The notes under the pieces are model-generated. The model was given only the letters and a program-made list of their open reading frames with translations, was not told the DNA's origin and searched no databases. The position numbers were made by a program, and so were the translations under genes. Shown here piece by piece: positions 8,237 to 16,534 of a stretch of DNA of 64,000 bases (position 1 is its first letter; each line of letters opens with the position of its first letter). The DNA is taken from positions 62,001 to 126,000 of the forward strand of contig NZ_JAAAJC010000002.1 of assembly GCF_009900715.1 (NCBI RefSeq), given 5' to 3'. The stretch comes from Halococcus salsus (GTDB lineage: Archaea; Halobacteriota; Halobacteria; Halobacteriales; Halococcaceae).

Positions 8237-9909
8237 TCGCTCACCTTCCCGTCGGCGCGGTCGCGCTCGCGGGCCGTGGGGTCGCGGTCCACGGGGTCGC
8301 CGTGACCGCCGCCGCCGGGCGTGAGCAGGGTGACGGTCGTGCCGGCGTCGACGTCGACGGAGGTCTTCGCCGCGACGGTCTCCCCGTCGATGAGATTGCG
8401 ACCGAGCGCGCCGGACTCGCCGCCGGCGAGGCCAGCGGGCGGAACTCGGCGGCGTTCGGTCAACAGCGAGACCGTCGCGTCCGTCTCAACCGTGAGGGAA
8501 CGCTCGAGGCCGAGACCACCCCGGAATCGCCCGTCCCCGCCGCTGTCCGGACGGAAGCCGTAGCGCTCCACGCGGAGCGGGTAGGCGGCTTCGAGCGCTT
8601 CGACGGGGGTGTTGAGCGTGTTCGTCATCCCGACCTGGACGCCGTCCATCCCGTCCTTGCCGGGTCGTGCGCCGAAGCCACCGGCGATCGTCTCGTAGTA
8701 GGTGAACGAGCCGCTCCGGCTCCCGACGATGAGGTTGTTCATCGTGCCCTGGCTCGCGGCGGGCACCCGGTCGGGCACCGCCTCGGCGAACGCCGCGAGC
8801 ACGACGTCGGTAACCCGCTGGCTGGTCTCGACGTTGCCGCCGACGACCGCCGCCGGGAGCTTCGGGTCGAGCAGCGACCCCTCGGGGATCTCGACCGTCA
8901 CCGGGTCGTAACAGCCCTGGTTCGGCGGGATCTCGGGGTCGGTGACACAGCGCACGACGAAGTAGGCGGCGCTCTTCGCGACCGCGACCGGCGCGTTGAG
9001 GTTTCCGGGGACCTGCTCGGCGGTCCCCGCGAAGTCGACGGTCAAACCGTCCCCGTCGACGGTGACGGTCGCCTCGATGGGGATCGAGACGTCCGCCGGG
9101 TCGATACCCGATCGATGTTCGAGAACGCCGTCGCCCTCCAGCACGTCGCTCGCGGTGTAAGTACCATCGGGCAGCGACTCGATCTCGGTCTCGATCCGGG
9201 CGCGCGAGTAGTCGATGACCGCGTCGAAGGCGTCGAGCACGAGGTCGCCGTGGTCGTCGAGGAGGTCGCCGAGCCGTTCCTCCGCCCGGTCGTTGGCCGC
9301 GATCTGGGCTCTGAGGTCCGCACGGCGCTCGTCCGGCGTACGGACGTTGGCGAGTAAGAGTGACATCACGTCCTCGTTCACCGCCCCGCGCTCGCGACCC
9401 GGTTCGGAGTCGTTCGAGCCCGCCGCGCCGACGACGAGCCGAACCGGCGGCAGACGGAGCCCTTCCTGGTAGATCTCGCGCGCGCCAGCGGGCATGCTGC
9501 CCGGCGTCATCCCGCCGACGTCGGCGTGGTGGGCGCGCGAGACGGCGTAGCCGAGGACCTCGCCGTTCGGCGCGAGCGGCGAGACGAGCGTGACGTCGGG
9601 TAGGTGGGTGCCGCCGTCGAAGGGGTCGTTGAGGACGAAGACGTCGCCGGGCTGGGGGTCGCGGTCGCGGACCGCGTCGACGGCCTCGGGCATCGCGCCG
9701 AGGTGCACGGGGATGTGTTCGGCCTGGGCGACCATCCGGCCGTCGGCGTCGAAGAGCGCGGTCGAGCAGTCCTGGCGCTCCTTGATGTTGGGGGAATAGG
9801 ACCCCGTGATCAATACCTGCCCCATCTCCTCGGCGACGCTCTCGAACTGGTTGCGGAGGATCTCGAGGGTGACCGCGTCGATGTCGGTCTCAGGGGAATC
9901 GGAACTCAT
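8233..9909 (-). CDS. hyuB: Hydantoinase B / 5-oxoprolinase beta subunit
   Basis: A 558-residue protein of the HyuB family, which with HyuA forms an ATP-dependent cyclic amide hydrolase (5-oxoproline, N-methylhydantoin, or a carboxylase for acetone-type substrates). The start [20 protein letters not shown] is typical. The family signature [11 protein letters not shown] is near residue 65, the metal-binding region [20 protein letters not shown] near 90-110, and [14 protein letters not shown] near residue 410. The C-terminus ends in [12 protein letters not shown], also conserved. The ATG overlaps the hyuA stop in ATGA, so the subunits are translationally coupled. A much longer open frame continues upstream but is the shadow of hyuA and the carrier gene. 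Confidence 0.92.
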   Translation of the reverse strand: MSSDSPETDIDAVTLEILRNQFESVAEEMGQVLITGSYSPNIKERQDCSTALFDADGRMVAQAEHIPVHLGAMPEAVDAVRDRDPQPGDVFVLNDPFDGGTHLPDVTLVSPLAPNGEVLGYAVSRAHHADVGGMTPGSMPAGAREIYQEGLRLPPVRLVVGAAGSNDSEPGRERGAVNEDVMSLLLANVRTPDERRADLRAQIAANDRAEERLGDLLDDHGDLVLDAFDAVIDYSRARIETEIESLPDGTYTASDVLEGDGVLEHRSGIDPADVSIPIEATVTVDGDGLTVDFAGTAEQVPGNLNAPVAVAKSAAYFVVRCVTDPEIPPNQGCYDPVTVEIPEGSLLDPKLPAAVVGGNVETSQRVTDVVLAAFAEAVPDRVPAASQGTMNNLIVGSRSGSFTYYETIAGGFGARPGKDGMDGVQVGMTNTLNTPVEALEAAYPLRVERYGFRPDSGGDGRFRGGLGLERSLTVETDATVSLLTERRRVPPAGLAGGESGALGRNLIDGETVAAKTSVDVDAGTTVTLLTPGGGGHGDPVDRDPTARERDRADGKVSE

Positions 9910-11915
9910 TTCGAACCCTCCGTGAGCACCGCGGTGCCGTCGGGGTCGACGGTCGCCTCCCAGTTCGGCGGCACGACGACCGTGCTCTCGTCCTGTTCGA
10001 GCACGGCGGGCCCCGCCACCGTCTCGCCCGGCGGCAGGCGTTCGCGGTCGTAGATCCGCGTCCGCGTGGCACCGTCGGCGAAGTGAGCCTCGCGTTCGTC
10101 GACCAGCGCATCGCCGGGCGCGTCGTAGGCGACGTCCGGGTCGGCGCGTTCGACGGCCGCCTCGACCCGGAGGTTGACCAGATCCACGGCCTCGTCCATC
10201 CGGTAGCCGTAGGTCGTCTCGTGGCTCTCGTGAAACCGCCGGGCGACCGCCTCGGGGTCGAACGGCCGGTCGGCGGCGACGGTGAGTTCGAAGCTCTGGC
10301 CGGCGTACCGGAGGTCGGCACGACGGGTGAGGACGGCCGATTCGGGGTCGCTGCAGTCCTCGCGCACGGTGGTTTCGAGTTCCTCGTAGGCCGCGTCCAC
10401 GTCGGAAGCGTCGACCGTCGACAGCGACTCGCGGTGGGTGCGGACGGCGTCGTGTTTCTCGTCGGCGGCGAGCAGGCCGAACGCCGAGAGCACGCCGCAG
10501 GCCCGCGGGACGACGACCGTCGAGATGTCGAGGCGGTCGGCGAGCGCCGCGGCGTGCATCGGGCCCGCGCCGCCGAAGGTGACGAGACCGAAGTTTCGGG
10601 GGTCGTGACCGCGTTCGAGCGTGACCGCGCGGATGGCCCGGGTCATGGTCGCGTTGGCGACGCGGTAGATCCCGCGGGCGGCGTCGAGCGGGCCCTCCAA
10701 GTCCGCGTCGTCGGCGAGGTCGGCGAGCGCGTCGCGGGCGGCCCCGACGTCGATCGAGAGCTCGCCGCCGAGGCTCGTGCTCGACCCGATGAAGCCGAGG
10801 ACGACGTTCGCGTCCGTCACGGTGGGCTCGGTTCCGCCCTGCCCGTAGCAGACGGGCCCGGGGTCCGCACCGGCCGACTCGGGGCCGACCCGGAGCGCGC
10901 CGCCGGCGTCGACCCAGCCGACGCTCCCGCCGCCCGCGCCGACGGTGGTGACGTCGACCATCGGGGTGTTGATGGGATGGCCGCCGATGACCGCGTCGGT
11001 CGTGCGCTCGACCTCGCCGTCGCGGACGAGGCTCACGTCGCTCGACGTGCCGCCCATGTCGAAGGTGACGAGGCCGGCGTGGTCGCGGTCGGCCGCACTG
11101 CCGACGCTGGCGCGTGCACCGACGACCCCGGCGGCGGGGCCGGAGAGACACGTTCTGACCGCCTGCTCCCTGACCGTCGCCGCGTCGGTGATGCCGCCGT
11201 TGGCCTGCATCACGGTCGGTTCCGGCACGCCCGCGCTCGCCGCGCGATCGACCAGCCGGCCGATGTAGGCGTCGATGGCGGGCGTGACGTAGGCGTCGGC
11301 GACCGTCGTCGACGTCCGTTCGTACTCGCGGAACTCCGCGAGCACCTCGTGGGAGGTCGAAACGGGGAGATCGAGTTCGGTTTCGAGCACGTCGGCGACG
11401 GCGGCCTCGTTGTCGGGGTGGGCGTAGGCGTGGAGGAGACAGACCGCGACCGCCTCCGCGTCGGTCCCGTCGATCCGACGGGCGACCTCGCGGACGGCGT
11501 CCGGGTCGACCGCCCGTTCGATCCCGTTCGTCGTCGCGCGTTCGTCGACCGTGAACCGTCGGCGGCGGGGCACCAGCGGGGCGGGCTTCTCGGCGTCGAG
11601 GTCGTAGAGCGAGGGTCGGTTCTGCCGACCGATCTCGAGCACGTCGCGAAAGCCCTCGGTCGTCACGAGCGCCGTCCGCGCGCCGTTCCCTTCGAGCAGC
11701 GCGTTGACCGAGACCGTCATCGCGTGGGCGAAGTCGTCGATTTCGCCGGGGTCGACGGCCGCCCGTTCGCAGGCCTTCTCGATACCGTCCATCACGCCGA
11801 CGCTTTGATCCCCGGTGCTCGGGACCTTCGCGGTGACGAGGTCCGACCCTCGAAGAAGGACGACGTCGGTGAACGTGCCGCCGACGTCGACGCCGACGGT
11901 GGTCTTCCCACGCAC
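9906..11915 (-). CDS. hyuA: Hydantoinase A / 5-oxoprolinase alpha subunit
   Basis: A 669-residue ATP-binding subunit of the HyuAB complex. It starts at a GTG and shows the actin-like phosphate-binding motif VGVDVGGTFTDVVLL at residues 7-21. A second nucleotide motif, LVTFDMGGTSSDVSLV, lies near 280, and VTTVGAGGGSVGW near 315-327. FGLVTFGGAGPMHA near 440 is the third family block. The start codon touches the stop of the NRAMP-like gene (TGA then GTG), and the stop overlaps hyuB. Coupling with a transporter and a racemase-like enzyme argues for a scavenging pathway rather than a glutathione cycle, since haloarchaea mostly use gamma-glutamylcysteine. Confidence 0.92.
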   Translation of the reverse strand: MRGKTTVGVDVGGTFTDVVLLRGSDLVTAKVPSTGDQSVGVMDGIEKACERAAVDPGEIDDFAHAMTVSVNALLEGNGARTALVTTEGFRDVLEIGRQNRPSLYDLDAEKPAPLVPRRRRFTVDERATTNGIERAVDPDAVREVARRIDGTDAEAVAVCLLHAYAHPDNEAAVADVLETELDLPVSTSHEVLAEFREYERTSTTVADAYVTPAIDAYIGRLVDRAASAGVPEPTVMQANGGITDAATVREQAVRTCLSGPAAGVVGARASVGSAADRDHAGLVTFDMGGTSSDVSLVRDGEVERTTDAVIGGHPINTPMVDVTTVGAGGGSVGWVDAGGALRVGPESAGADPGPVCYGQGGTEPTVTDANVVLGFIGSSTSLGGELSIDVGAARDALADLADDADLEGPLDAARGIYRVANATMTRAIRAVTLERGHDPRNFGLVTFGGAGPMHAAALADRLDISTVVVPRACGVLSAFGLLAADEKHDAVRTHRESLSTVDASDVDAAYEELETTVREDCSDPESAVLTRRADLRYAGQSFELTVAADRPFDPEAVARRFHESHETTYGYRMDEAVDLVNLRVEAAVERADPDVAYDAPGDALVDEREAHFADGATRTRIYDRERLPPGETVAGPAVLEQDESTVVVPPNWEATVDPDGTAVLTEGSK

Positions 11916-13124
11916 TCAGACCACCCCCACGATCGAGAGCAGGCTGCGGACCCCGAGCCAGACGACGACGAGCGTCACGACGGCCCCGAGGGCGTTCTGC
12001 ACGGTCGAATTGACGTAGTCGCCCAACGTGTCGCGGTCGTTCATCACCAGGATGAGGAAGAGCGCGATGATAGGCAGGAGGATACCGTTCGCGACCTGGG
12101 CGAAGAGGATGGCCTCGACGGGGCTGTAATCCAGCGCCGAGAAGACGACGCCGACGGCGAGGATCGCGACCCAGACCGCCCGGAACCGCGTGGACTTGAG
12201 GTCGCCCTCCCAGCCGAGCGCGCCGGCGGTGGCGTACGCGCCGGCCAGCGGGGCGGTCGTCGCGCTGGTGAACCCGGCGGCGAAGAGGCCGATACTGAAG
12301 AACACCTGCGCGTAGGTGCCCGCGACGGGTTCGAGCTGTTCGGCCATCCGGCCGACGTCGGAGATCTCGGTCCCGACGGGGAACACCGCCGCGGCGGTCA
12401 CGAGGATCGAGAGCGTGATCAGCCCGCCGACGACGATCGAGAGGACCGTATCGGTGCGGCATTCCGAGAGGTCCTCCGGGCCGTTCCAGCGCTCCTGGAC
12501 GCTGCTGGCGTGGAGGAAGAGGTTGTAGCTCACGACGGTCGTCCCGATGAGGCCGGTGATCAGGAAGGCCGAACCCGGCGGCACCGACGGCACGAAGCCC
12601 GCCGCGAGCGCACCGAGGTCCGGCCCGATGAGGATCGCGTCGATGAGGAAGGAGACGCCCATTATCGCCACGAGCCCGACGAGCGCGCGCTCGATGAGTT
12701 CGTAGCTCCCGGTCCAGAGCAACGCGGCGGCGACCAGACCCATGAGCGGACCCCACACCGACGCACTCACGCCGGTCACGGTTTCGAGCCCCGCCGCGCC
12801 GCCGAGGATGTTGCCCGTCTCGTAGGCCGCGGTGCCGATGCCGATGGCGCTGACGACGAGCGCGACGCTCGCGTAGCGCAGCGCCGGCGAGTCGAAGCGG
12901 TTGCGGAGCGCCTCGCCGAGCCCCTCGCGCGAGACCAGCCCCAGCCGGGCGCTCATCTCCTGGAGCACGATGGTGGCGATCACGGAGAAGACGATGGTCC
13001 AGATCAGCGCGTAGCCGTAGGCCGCGCCCGTCACGCTCGCGGTCGTGACAGTGCCAGGACCGATGAAGGCCGCCGCGACCATCGCGCCCGGTCCGACCGA
13101 GCGGATCCGCTCGACCAACGTCAT
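11916..13124 (-). CDS. NRAMP-fold transporter lacking the metal-site residues
   Basis: A 402-residue carrier with about eleven transmembrane helices of the NRAMP family. In metal-transporting members TM1 carries DPGN and TM6 carries MPH. Here TM1 reads FIGPGTVTTA, so Asp and Asn are replaced by Gly and Thr (residues 22-25). TM6 reads GTTVVSYNLFLHASSVQ, so MPH is VSY. It is the first gene of the tightly packed unit with hyuA, hyuB and the racemase-like gene. NRAMP relatives also sit beside oxoprolinase genes in bacteria (ycsG near pxpA in Bacillus, from memory). I infer uptake of an organic amide or amino-acid derivative rather than Mn2+ or Fe2+. The ATG at 13124 is preferred over in-frame upstream codons. 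Confidence 0.85.
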   Translation of the reverse strand: MTLVERIRSVGPGAMVAAAFIGPGTVTTASVTGAAYGYALIWTIVFSVIATIVLQEMSARLGLVSREGLGEALRNRFDSPALRYASVALVVSAIGIGTAAYETGNILGGAAGLETVTGVSASVWGPLMGLVAAALLWTGSYELIERALVGLVAIMGVSFLIDAILIGPDLGALAAGFVPSVPPGSAFLITGLIGTTVVSYNLFLHASSVQERWNGPEDLSECRTDTVLSIVVGGLITLSILVTAAAVFPVGTEISDVGRMAEQLEPVAGTYAQVFFSIGLFAAGFTSATTAPLAGAYATAGALGWEGDLKSTRFRAVWVAILAVGVVFSALDYSPVEAILFAQVANGILLPIIALFLILVMNDRDTLGDYVNSTVQNALGAVVTLVVVWLGVRSLLSIVGVV

Positions 13125-13170
13125 CGTGCACGCCTCTCGTGTGTCATGCTCACACGAGACTCGCTTGAGG

Positions 13171-13179
13171 GGATAAGGG
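13171..13179 (-). promoter_or_regulatory. TATA-like promoter of the NRAMP-hyuAB-racemase operon
   Basis: The minus strand reads CCCTTATCC about 47-55 bases upstream of the start codon at 13124, which would give a leader of about 20 bases. It is the only AT-rich box in the 170-base gap that suits this strand. Confidence 0.35.
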
Positions 13180-13294
13180 TTGTTATGAGGGATGTGCATC
13201 GAAGACGTGCGTTCCACGATCGGATGTGAAGCAGGGTGCGCGAATCGTCCAGTTCGTAACGAAATCCCGGGGAACTGCCCGGGAAAACACACCG

Positions 13295-13852
13295 TCAGGA
13301 CGACTCGACCGGTCGTTCCGTGATGAGGACCTTCGAGACGCTCTCCTCGACGTCGAGTTCGACGGGGAGGTCGCGGACGCTTCGCACGATGAAGCGCATC
13401 ATGAACCACCGGAGCGACGCGGACGGGAAGACGACGTGGTAGGTGCGCCCCTCGGCGGCGCGAACCGAGACGAACCCACAGAACGAGAGCCAGTCCAGGA
13501 GCTCGCCGACGCTCTCGAACCGCTCGGCGTACTCGCGGGCGTGGTAGTCGGCGACGGTGTCGGCGGCCTCGACGAAGGCCGGGTCCGGTTCCCCCGACCC
13601 GTCCTCGACGTACTCCAGAAAGCAGTGCAGGAAGTCCACGTCGAGCAGGACGTGTTCGCCGCTCGCGAGCATCCGGTGGTAGGCCGCGAGGTTCGGCCCG
13701 GCGTCGGTCGTCGCGGCGTCGACGTTCGCGGCGTAGAAGTCGAGCGCTCGGCGGACCACCTCGCTCCGGCCCGCCCCGGTGTGGTCGAGGAGGGTGTCGA
13801 GCGCCGCCGCGGCGTCGTCGTCGAGCGAGACGGTCACTCGGTCGGTCGGCAT
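13295..13852 (-). CDS. Ribbon-helix-helix (CopG-type) protein with haloarchaeal C-terminal domain
   Basis: A 185-residue protein. The first 45 residues have the ribbon-helix-helix pattern: strand RVTVSLDD, helix AAAALDTLLDHTG, then GRSEVVRRALDFYAAN. The remaining 140 residues form an alpha/beta domain (ASGEHVLLDVDFLHCFLEYV and TYHVVFPSASLRWFMMRFIV) that I do not recognise outside halophiles. A DNA-binding regulator sensing a ligand through the C-terminal domain is the likely role. It stands alone between divergent genes, 170 bases from the NRAMP operon, so that operon is one possible target (inference). Confidence 0.8.
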   Translation of the reverse strand: MPTDRVTVSLDDDAAAALDTLLDHTGAGRSEVVRRALDFYAANVDAATTDAGPNLAAYHRMLASGEHVLLDVDFLHCFLEYVEDGSGEPDPAFVEAADTVADYHAREYAERFESVGELLDWLSFCGFVSVRAAEGRTYHVVFPSASLRWFMMRFIVRSVRDLPVELDVEESVSKVLITERPVESS

Positions 13853-13932
13853 AGCGAAGAAGGGAGGCTGGACGGGGAATAGTTGACGCTCGATCCCACG
13901 CGCGGACCCGTGGACGCCCGACCGCAACACGG

Positions 13933-14625
13933 ATGCTCGACGGTCGCACGATATCGGACGTGTCACGCGTTCCCCGGTGGGCGGTCGGCGCGGCGGTCGC
14001 CGGGTCGGTCGTGGCGCTCGCGGCGGTGCTGGTCTCGCCCGACGCGGTGCTCGCGTGGGTGGCGACCCTCCGGGCGGATCCACTGCTGTTCGGGCTCGCC
14101 GTGATAGCGCTCTACGCCGTCCGACCCGTCGTCGCGTGGCCGCTGAGCCTCTGTTCGGCGGTCGTGGGCTACGGGTTCGGGCTCGTGGGGTTGCCGCTCG
14201 CGCTCGCGTGCGTCTGCCTCTCGTGTCTGCCGGCCTACACGCTCGGGCGCACCGCCGACGGCGGGTCGGGCTTGCTCGACTGGATCGGCAGCGCCGGCGA
14301 ACGCTTCTTCGAACACACGGGCGGTGTTCGCGGGGTGGTCGCGGCCCGCCTCGCGCCGCTACCCGCCGACCCCGTCTCGTTCGGGGCGGGCGTCTCGGGC
14401 ATCGGACTCCGGGCCTACCTCGTCGGCACGCTGCTCGGCGAGACCCCGTGGACGGCCGCGGCCGTGCTCGCGGGCGGTTCGGTCTCGCGACTCGCCACCG
14501 AGGGACTGGCGGGCGTGGGGATCGAGTTCGTCGTCGCGGCGGTCGCGGTGGCCGGGCTACTGCTCGCCGGGCCGGCCTACGAGCACCTTCAGGACCGTCA
14601 CCAGAACGTGTCCGAGCAGTCGTAG
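13933..14625 (+). CDS. VTT-domain (TVP38/TMEM64, DedA-like) membrane protein
   Basis: A 230-residue protein with about five to six hydrophobic segments. The central block GYGFGLVGLPLALACVCLSC followed by FFEHTGGVRGVVAARLAPLP and a final GTLLGETPWTAA block is the pattern of SNARE-associated/VTT proteins, which bacteria and eukaryotes use in lipid scrambling or membrane homeostasis. Its 3' end overlaps the small zinc-finger gene on the other strand by 28 bases. The role in archaea is not established. Confidence 0.8.
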   Translation: MLDGRTISDVSRVPRWAVGAAVAGSVVALAAVLVSPDAVLAWVATLRADPLLFGLAVIALYAVRPVVAWPLSLCSAVVGYGFGLVGLPLALACVCLSCLPAYTLGRTADGGSGLLDWIGSAGERFFEHTGGVRGVVAARLAPLPADPVSFGAGVSGIGLRAYLVGTLLGETPWTAAAVLAGGSVSRLATEGLAGVGIEFVVAAVAVAGLLLAGPAYEHLQDRHQNVSEQS

Positions 14626-14738
14626 ACCACGCCGTGGCGTGGGCAGACGTACTCGCAGTGGCGGTGCTCCATCGCGGCCCCGCAGGCCGGACACGGCCGC
14701 CCGCGTTCGTTCCCGGTGTCCGTACGCGTCTCGTGCAT
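14598..14738 (-). CDS. HVO_2523-type micro zinc finger protein
   Basis: A 46-residue protein. It has the metal-binding pattern CPACG, then HRHCEYVCPRHG, ending in VVYDCSDTFW. The C-terminus ending in DCSDTFW is the hallmark of a small haloarchaeal zinc-finger family that I know as HVO_2523-like. Cysteines and histidines are perfectly placed, and the flanking residues are acidic or polar, so I consider it real despite its size. It converges on and overlaps the VTT gene. The function is unknown. Confidence 0.8.
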   Translation of the reverse strand: MHETRTDTGNERGRPCPACGAAMEHRHCEYVCPRHGVVYDCSDTFW

Positions 14739-14839
14739 ACCGCGAGGACCCGGGCGGCGGTCCTAAGCCTTTCCTCGTGGACGGGGAATTGGGTGGGAAT
14801 ACGGCCAAGCTTCATTCCGCCGAGGGACCGAGAGAAGCC

Positions 14840-16489
14840 ATGAGCGAATCGCAACGTGGGTCGGTGGTCGGCTGGGTCGTGACGGCGCTGCTCGCGGGCG
14901 TCGCGGGAGTGACCGGGTCGTACGCGCTCGCGGGCTACACCGAGTCGTTCGTCGCCGCGCCGGTGACGTCGTTCGTGACCCAGAACGCGCCGGGTGCCCT
15001 CCTCCAGTTCGCGATCGGGCCGCTGACGACGATCGGGAACCAGGTCGGGATCGAACACCTCGGCCAGCAGGCCAACCTCGTGCTGGCGATCGGGCTCGGC
15101 GTGGTGCTGTTCGCCTGTCTGGTCCTCGCGGCGCTCGCGACCGGCCGGCGATACGGGAACCGGTTCGTTCCCGTCGGGCTCGCCGGCGTCCTCGTCTGGC
15201 TCGCGGCCGCGGTCCTCACGGGCGCACCGGTGACCGCGCTCGGGGCCGGCCTCGGAAGCGCGGTCGTGGTCGGTCTCACGGCCCTCGCCGGAAGTGCCGG
15301 CGGGACCGACGAACCGGTCTCGGGCGGTCGTCGGTCGGTGCTCGGGAGCGTCGCGGGCGTGTTCGGTGTGGGCGTCCTCGGCTACCTCCTCGGGAGTCGT
15401 GGCGGGGAGAGCGCGAGCGAGGCCGCCTCACAGGTCGAGATTGGCAACGAGAGCGGAAGCAGCGGCGGTAACGTCTCGGATGGGAGCGCGGGCGGACCGA
15501 ACGGTACTGCCGGGAGCGACGACGGTGGGACGAACGGAAGCGAGGGGAGCGCCGCGAGCGGCGGAAACGGTGGACCGTCGGTGGGCGAGATGCTCTCACG
15601 GGCGGAATCGAGCTCGCTCGGCATCAGCGGGCTCGAAGGGCTCGTGAGCGGCGACGACTTCTACCAGGTCGACATCAGCAACATCAACCCCGACGTGAAC
15701 GCCGACGAGTGGTCGCTGTCGGTCACCGGCGCGGTCGAGAACGAGCGGACGTTCACCTACGACGACATCACCGGGATGGCCTCGGAGAACCGGTTCAACA
15801 CCCTCCGGTGTGTCAGCGACCAACTCAACGGCAAGAGCATGGACAACGCGGTCTGGACGGGCGTGCCGATGCAGCGCGTCCTCGAGGAGGCGGGCCTCCA
15901 GGGCGAGTTCGTGATGGCCCGCGCGGCCGACGACTACTACGAGGAGTTCCCGGTCAAAGCCCTCGAAACCGGCTTCCTCGCCTACGGGATGGACGGCGAG
16001 GTGCTCCCCCAGAAACACGGCTACCCCGTGCGCGCGCTGATCCCCGGCCACTGGGGCGAGATCAACGTCAAGTGGCTCACCGAACTCGAAGTCCTCGACA
16101 AACCCGCGAAGGGCTTCTGGGAGAAGAAGGGCTGGCACGGCACCGGTCCCGCCAACACCGTCGCCAAGCTCCACGCGACCAACCGGTTCGACGACGGTCG
16201 GATCCAGGTCGGCGGCCACGCCTACGCCGGCACCCGCGGGATCGAGAAAGTCGAAGTCTCGACCGACGGGGGGAGCTCGTGGACCGACGCGAAGCTCTCC
16301 GCGGTGCTCACCCCGAACCTCGCGGGCGACGTCTGGCGACAGTGGGAGCACACCTACGACTCGCCGGGCGGGAGTCACGATGTGGTGGTGCGCGCGACCG
16401 ACGGCACCGGCACGCTCCAGCCGAAGAAGAACCAACAGCCGTTCCCGAGCGGGGCGACCGGCTGGGTCTCGAAGACGATCGACGGCTGA
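14840..16489 (+). CDS. Membrane-anchored sulfite-oxidase-family molybdopterin oxidoreductase
   Basis: A 549-residue protein in three sections. Residues 1-200 contain about five or six transmembrane helices. Residues 205-275 are a Gly/Ser/Asn-rich linker with many NGS and NES sites, suggesting an exposed, possibly glycosylated tether. From about 285 on is the sulfite-oxidase fold: FTYDDITGM, then FNTLRCVSDQLNGKSMDN with the Mo-ligand cysteine, then PVRALIPGHWGEINVKWL, and the Ig-like dimerisation domain (GTRGIEKVEVSTDGG, DVWRQWEHTY). The donor substrate is not evident. The likely site of action is the outer face of the membrane. It starts at ATG 14840 after a purine-rich AGAGAAGCC and is monocistronic. 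Confidence 0.88.
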   Translation: MSESQRGSVVGWVVTALLAGVAGVTGSYALAGYTESFVAAPVTSFVTQNAPGALLQFAIGPLTTIGNQVGIEHLGQQANLVLAIGLGVVLFACLVLAALATGRRYGNRFVPVGLAGVLVWLAAAVLTGAPVTALGAGLGSAVVVGLTALAGSAGGTDEPVSGGRRSVLGSVAGVFGVGVLGYLLGSRGGESASEAASQVEIGNESGSSGGNVSDGSAGGPNGTAGSDDGGTNGSEGSAASGGNGGPSVGEMLSRAESSSLGISGLEGLVSGDDFYQVDISNINPDVNADEWSLSVTGAVENERTFTYDDITGMASENRFNTLRCVSDQLNGKSMDNAVWTGVPMQRVLEEAGLQGEFVMARAADDYYEEFPVKALETGFLAYGMDGEVLPQKHGYPVRALIPGHWGEINVKWLTELEVLDKPAKGFWEKKGWHGTGPANTVAKLHATNRFDDGRIQVGGHAYAGTRGIEKVEVSTDGGSSWTDAKLSAVLTPNLAGDVWRQWEHTYDSPGGSHDVVVRATDGTGTLQPKKNQQPFPSGATGWVSKTIDG

Positions 16490-16534
16490 GTTCGACTCCT
16501 TCAGCCGTCGGGATAGTGTGAGGGGAGTTCTACG

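Noticed and set aside
8233-13131. A continuous 1632-codon minus-strand frame
   Set aside because: Only the part from 9909 downward is hyuB. The rest is an arginine-rich shadow of hyuA and the NRAMP-like gene in another frame, as is common in GC-rich DNA.
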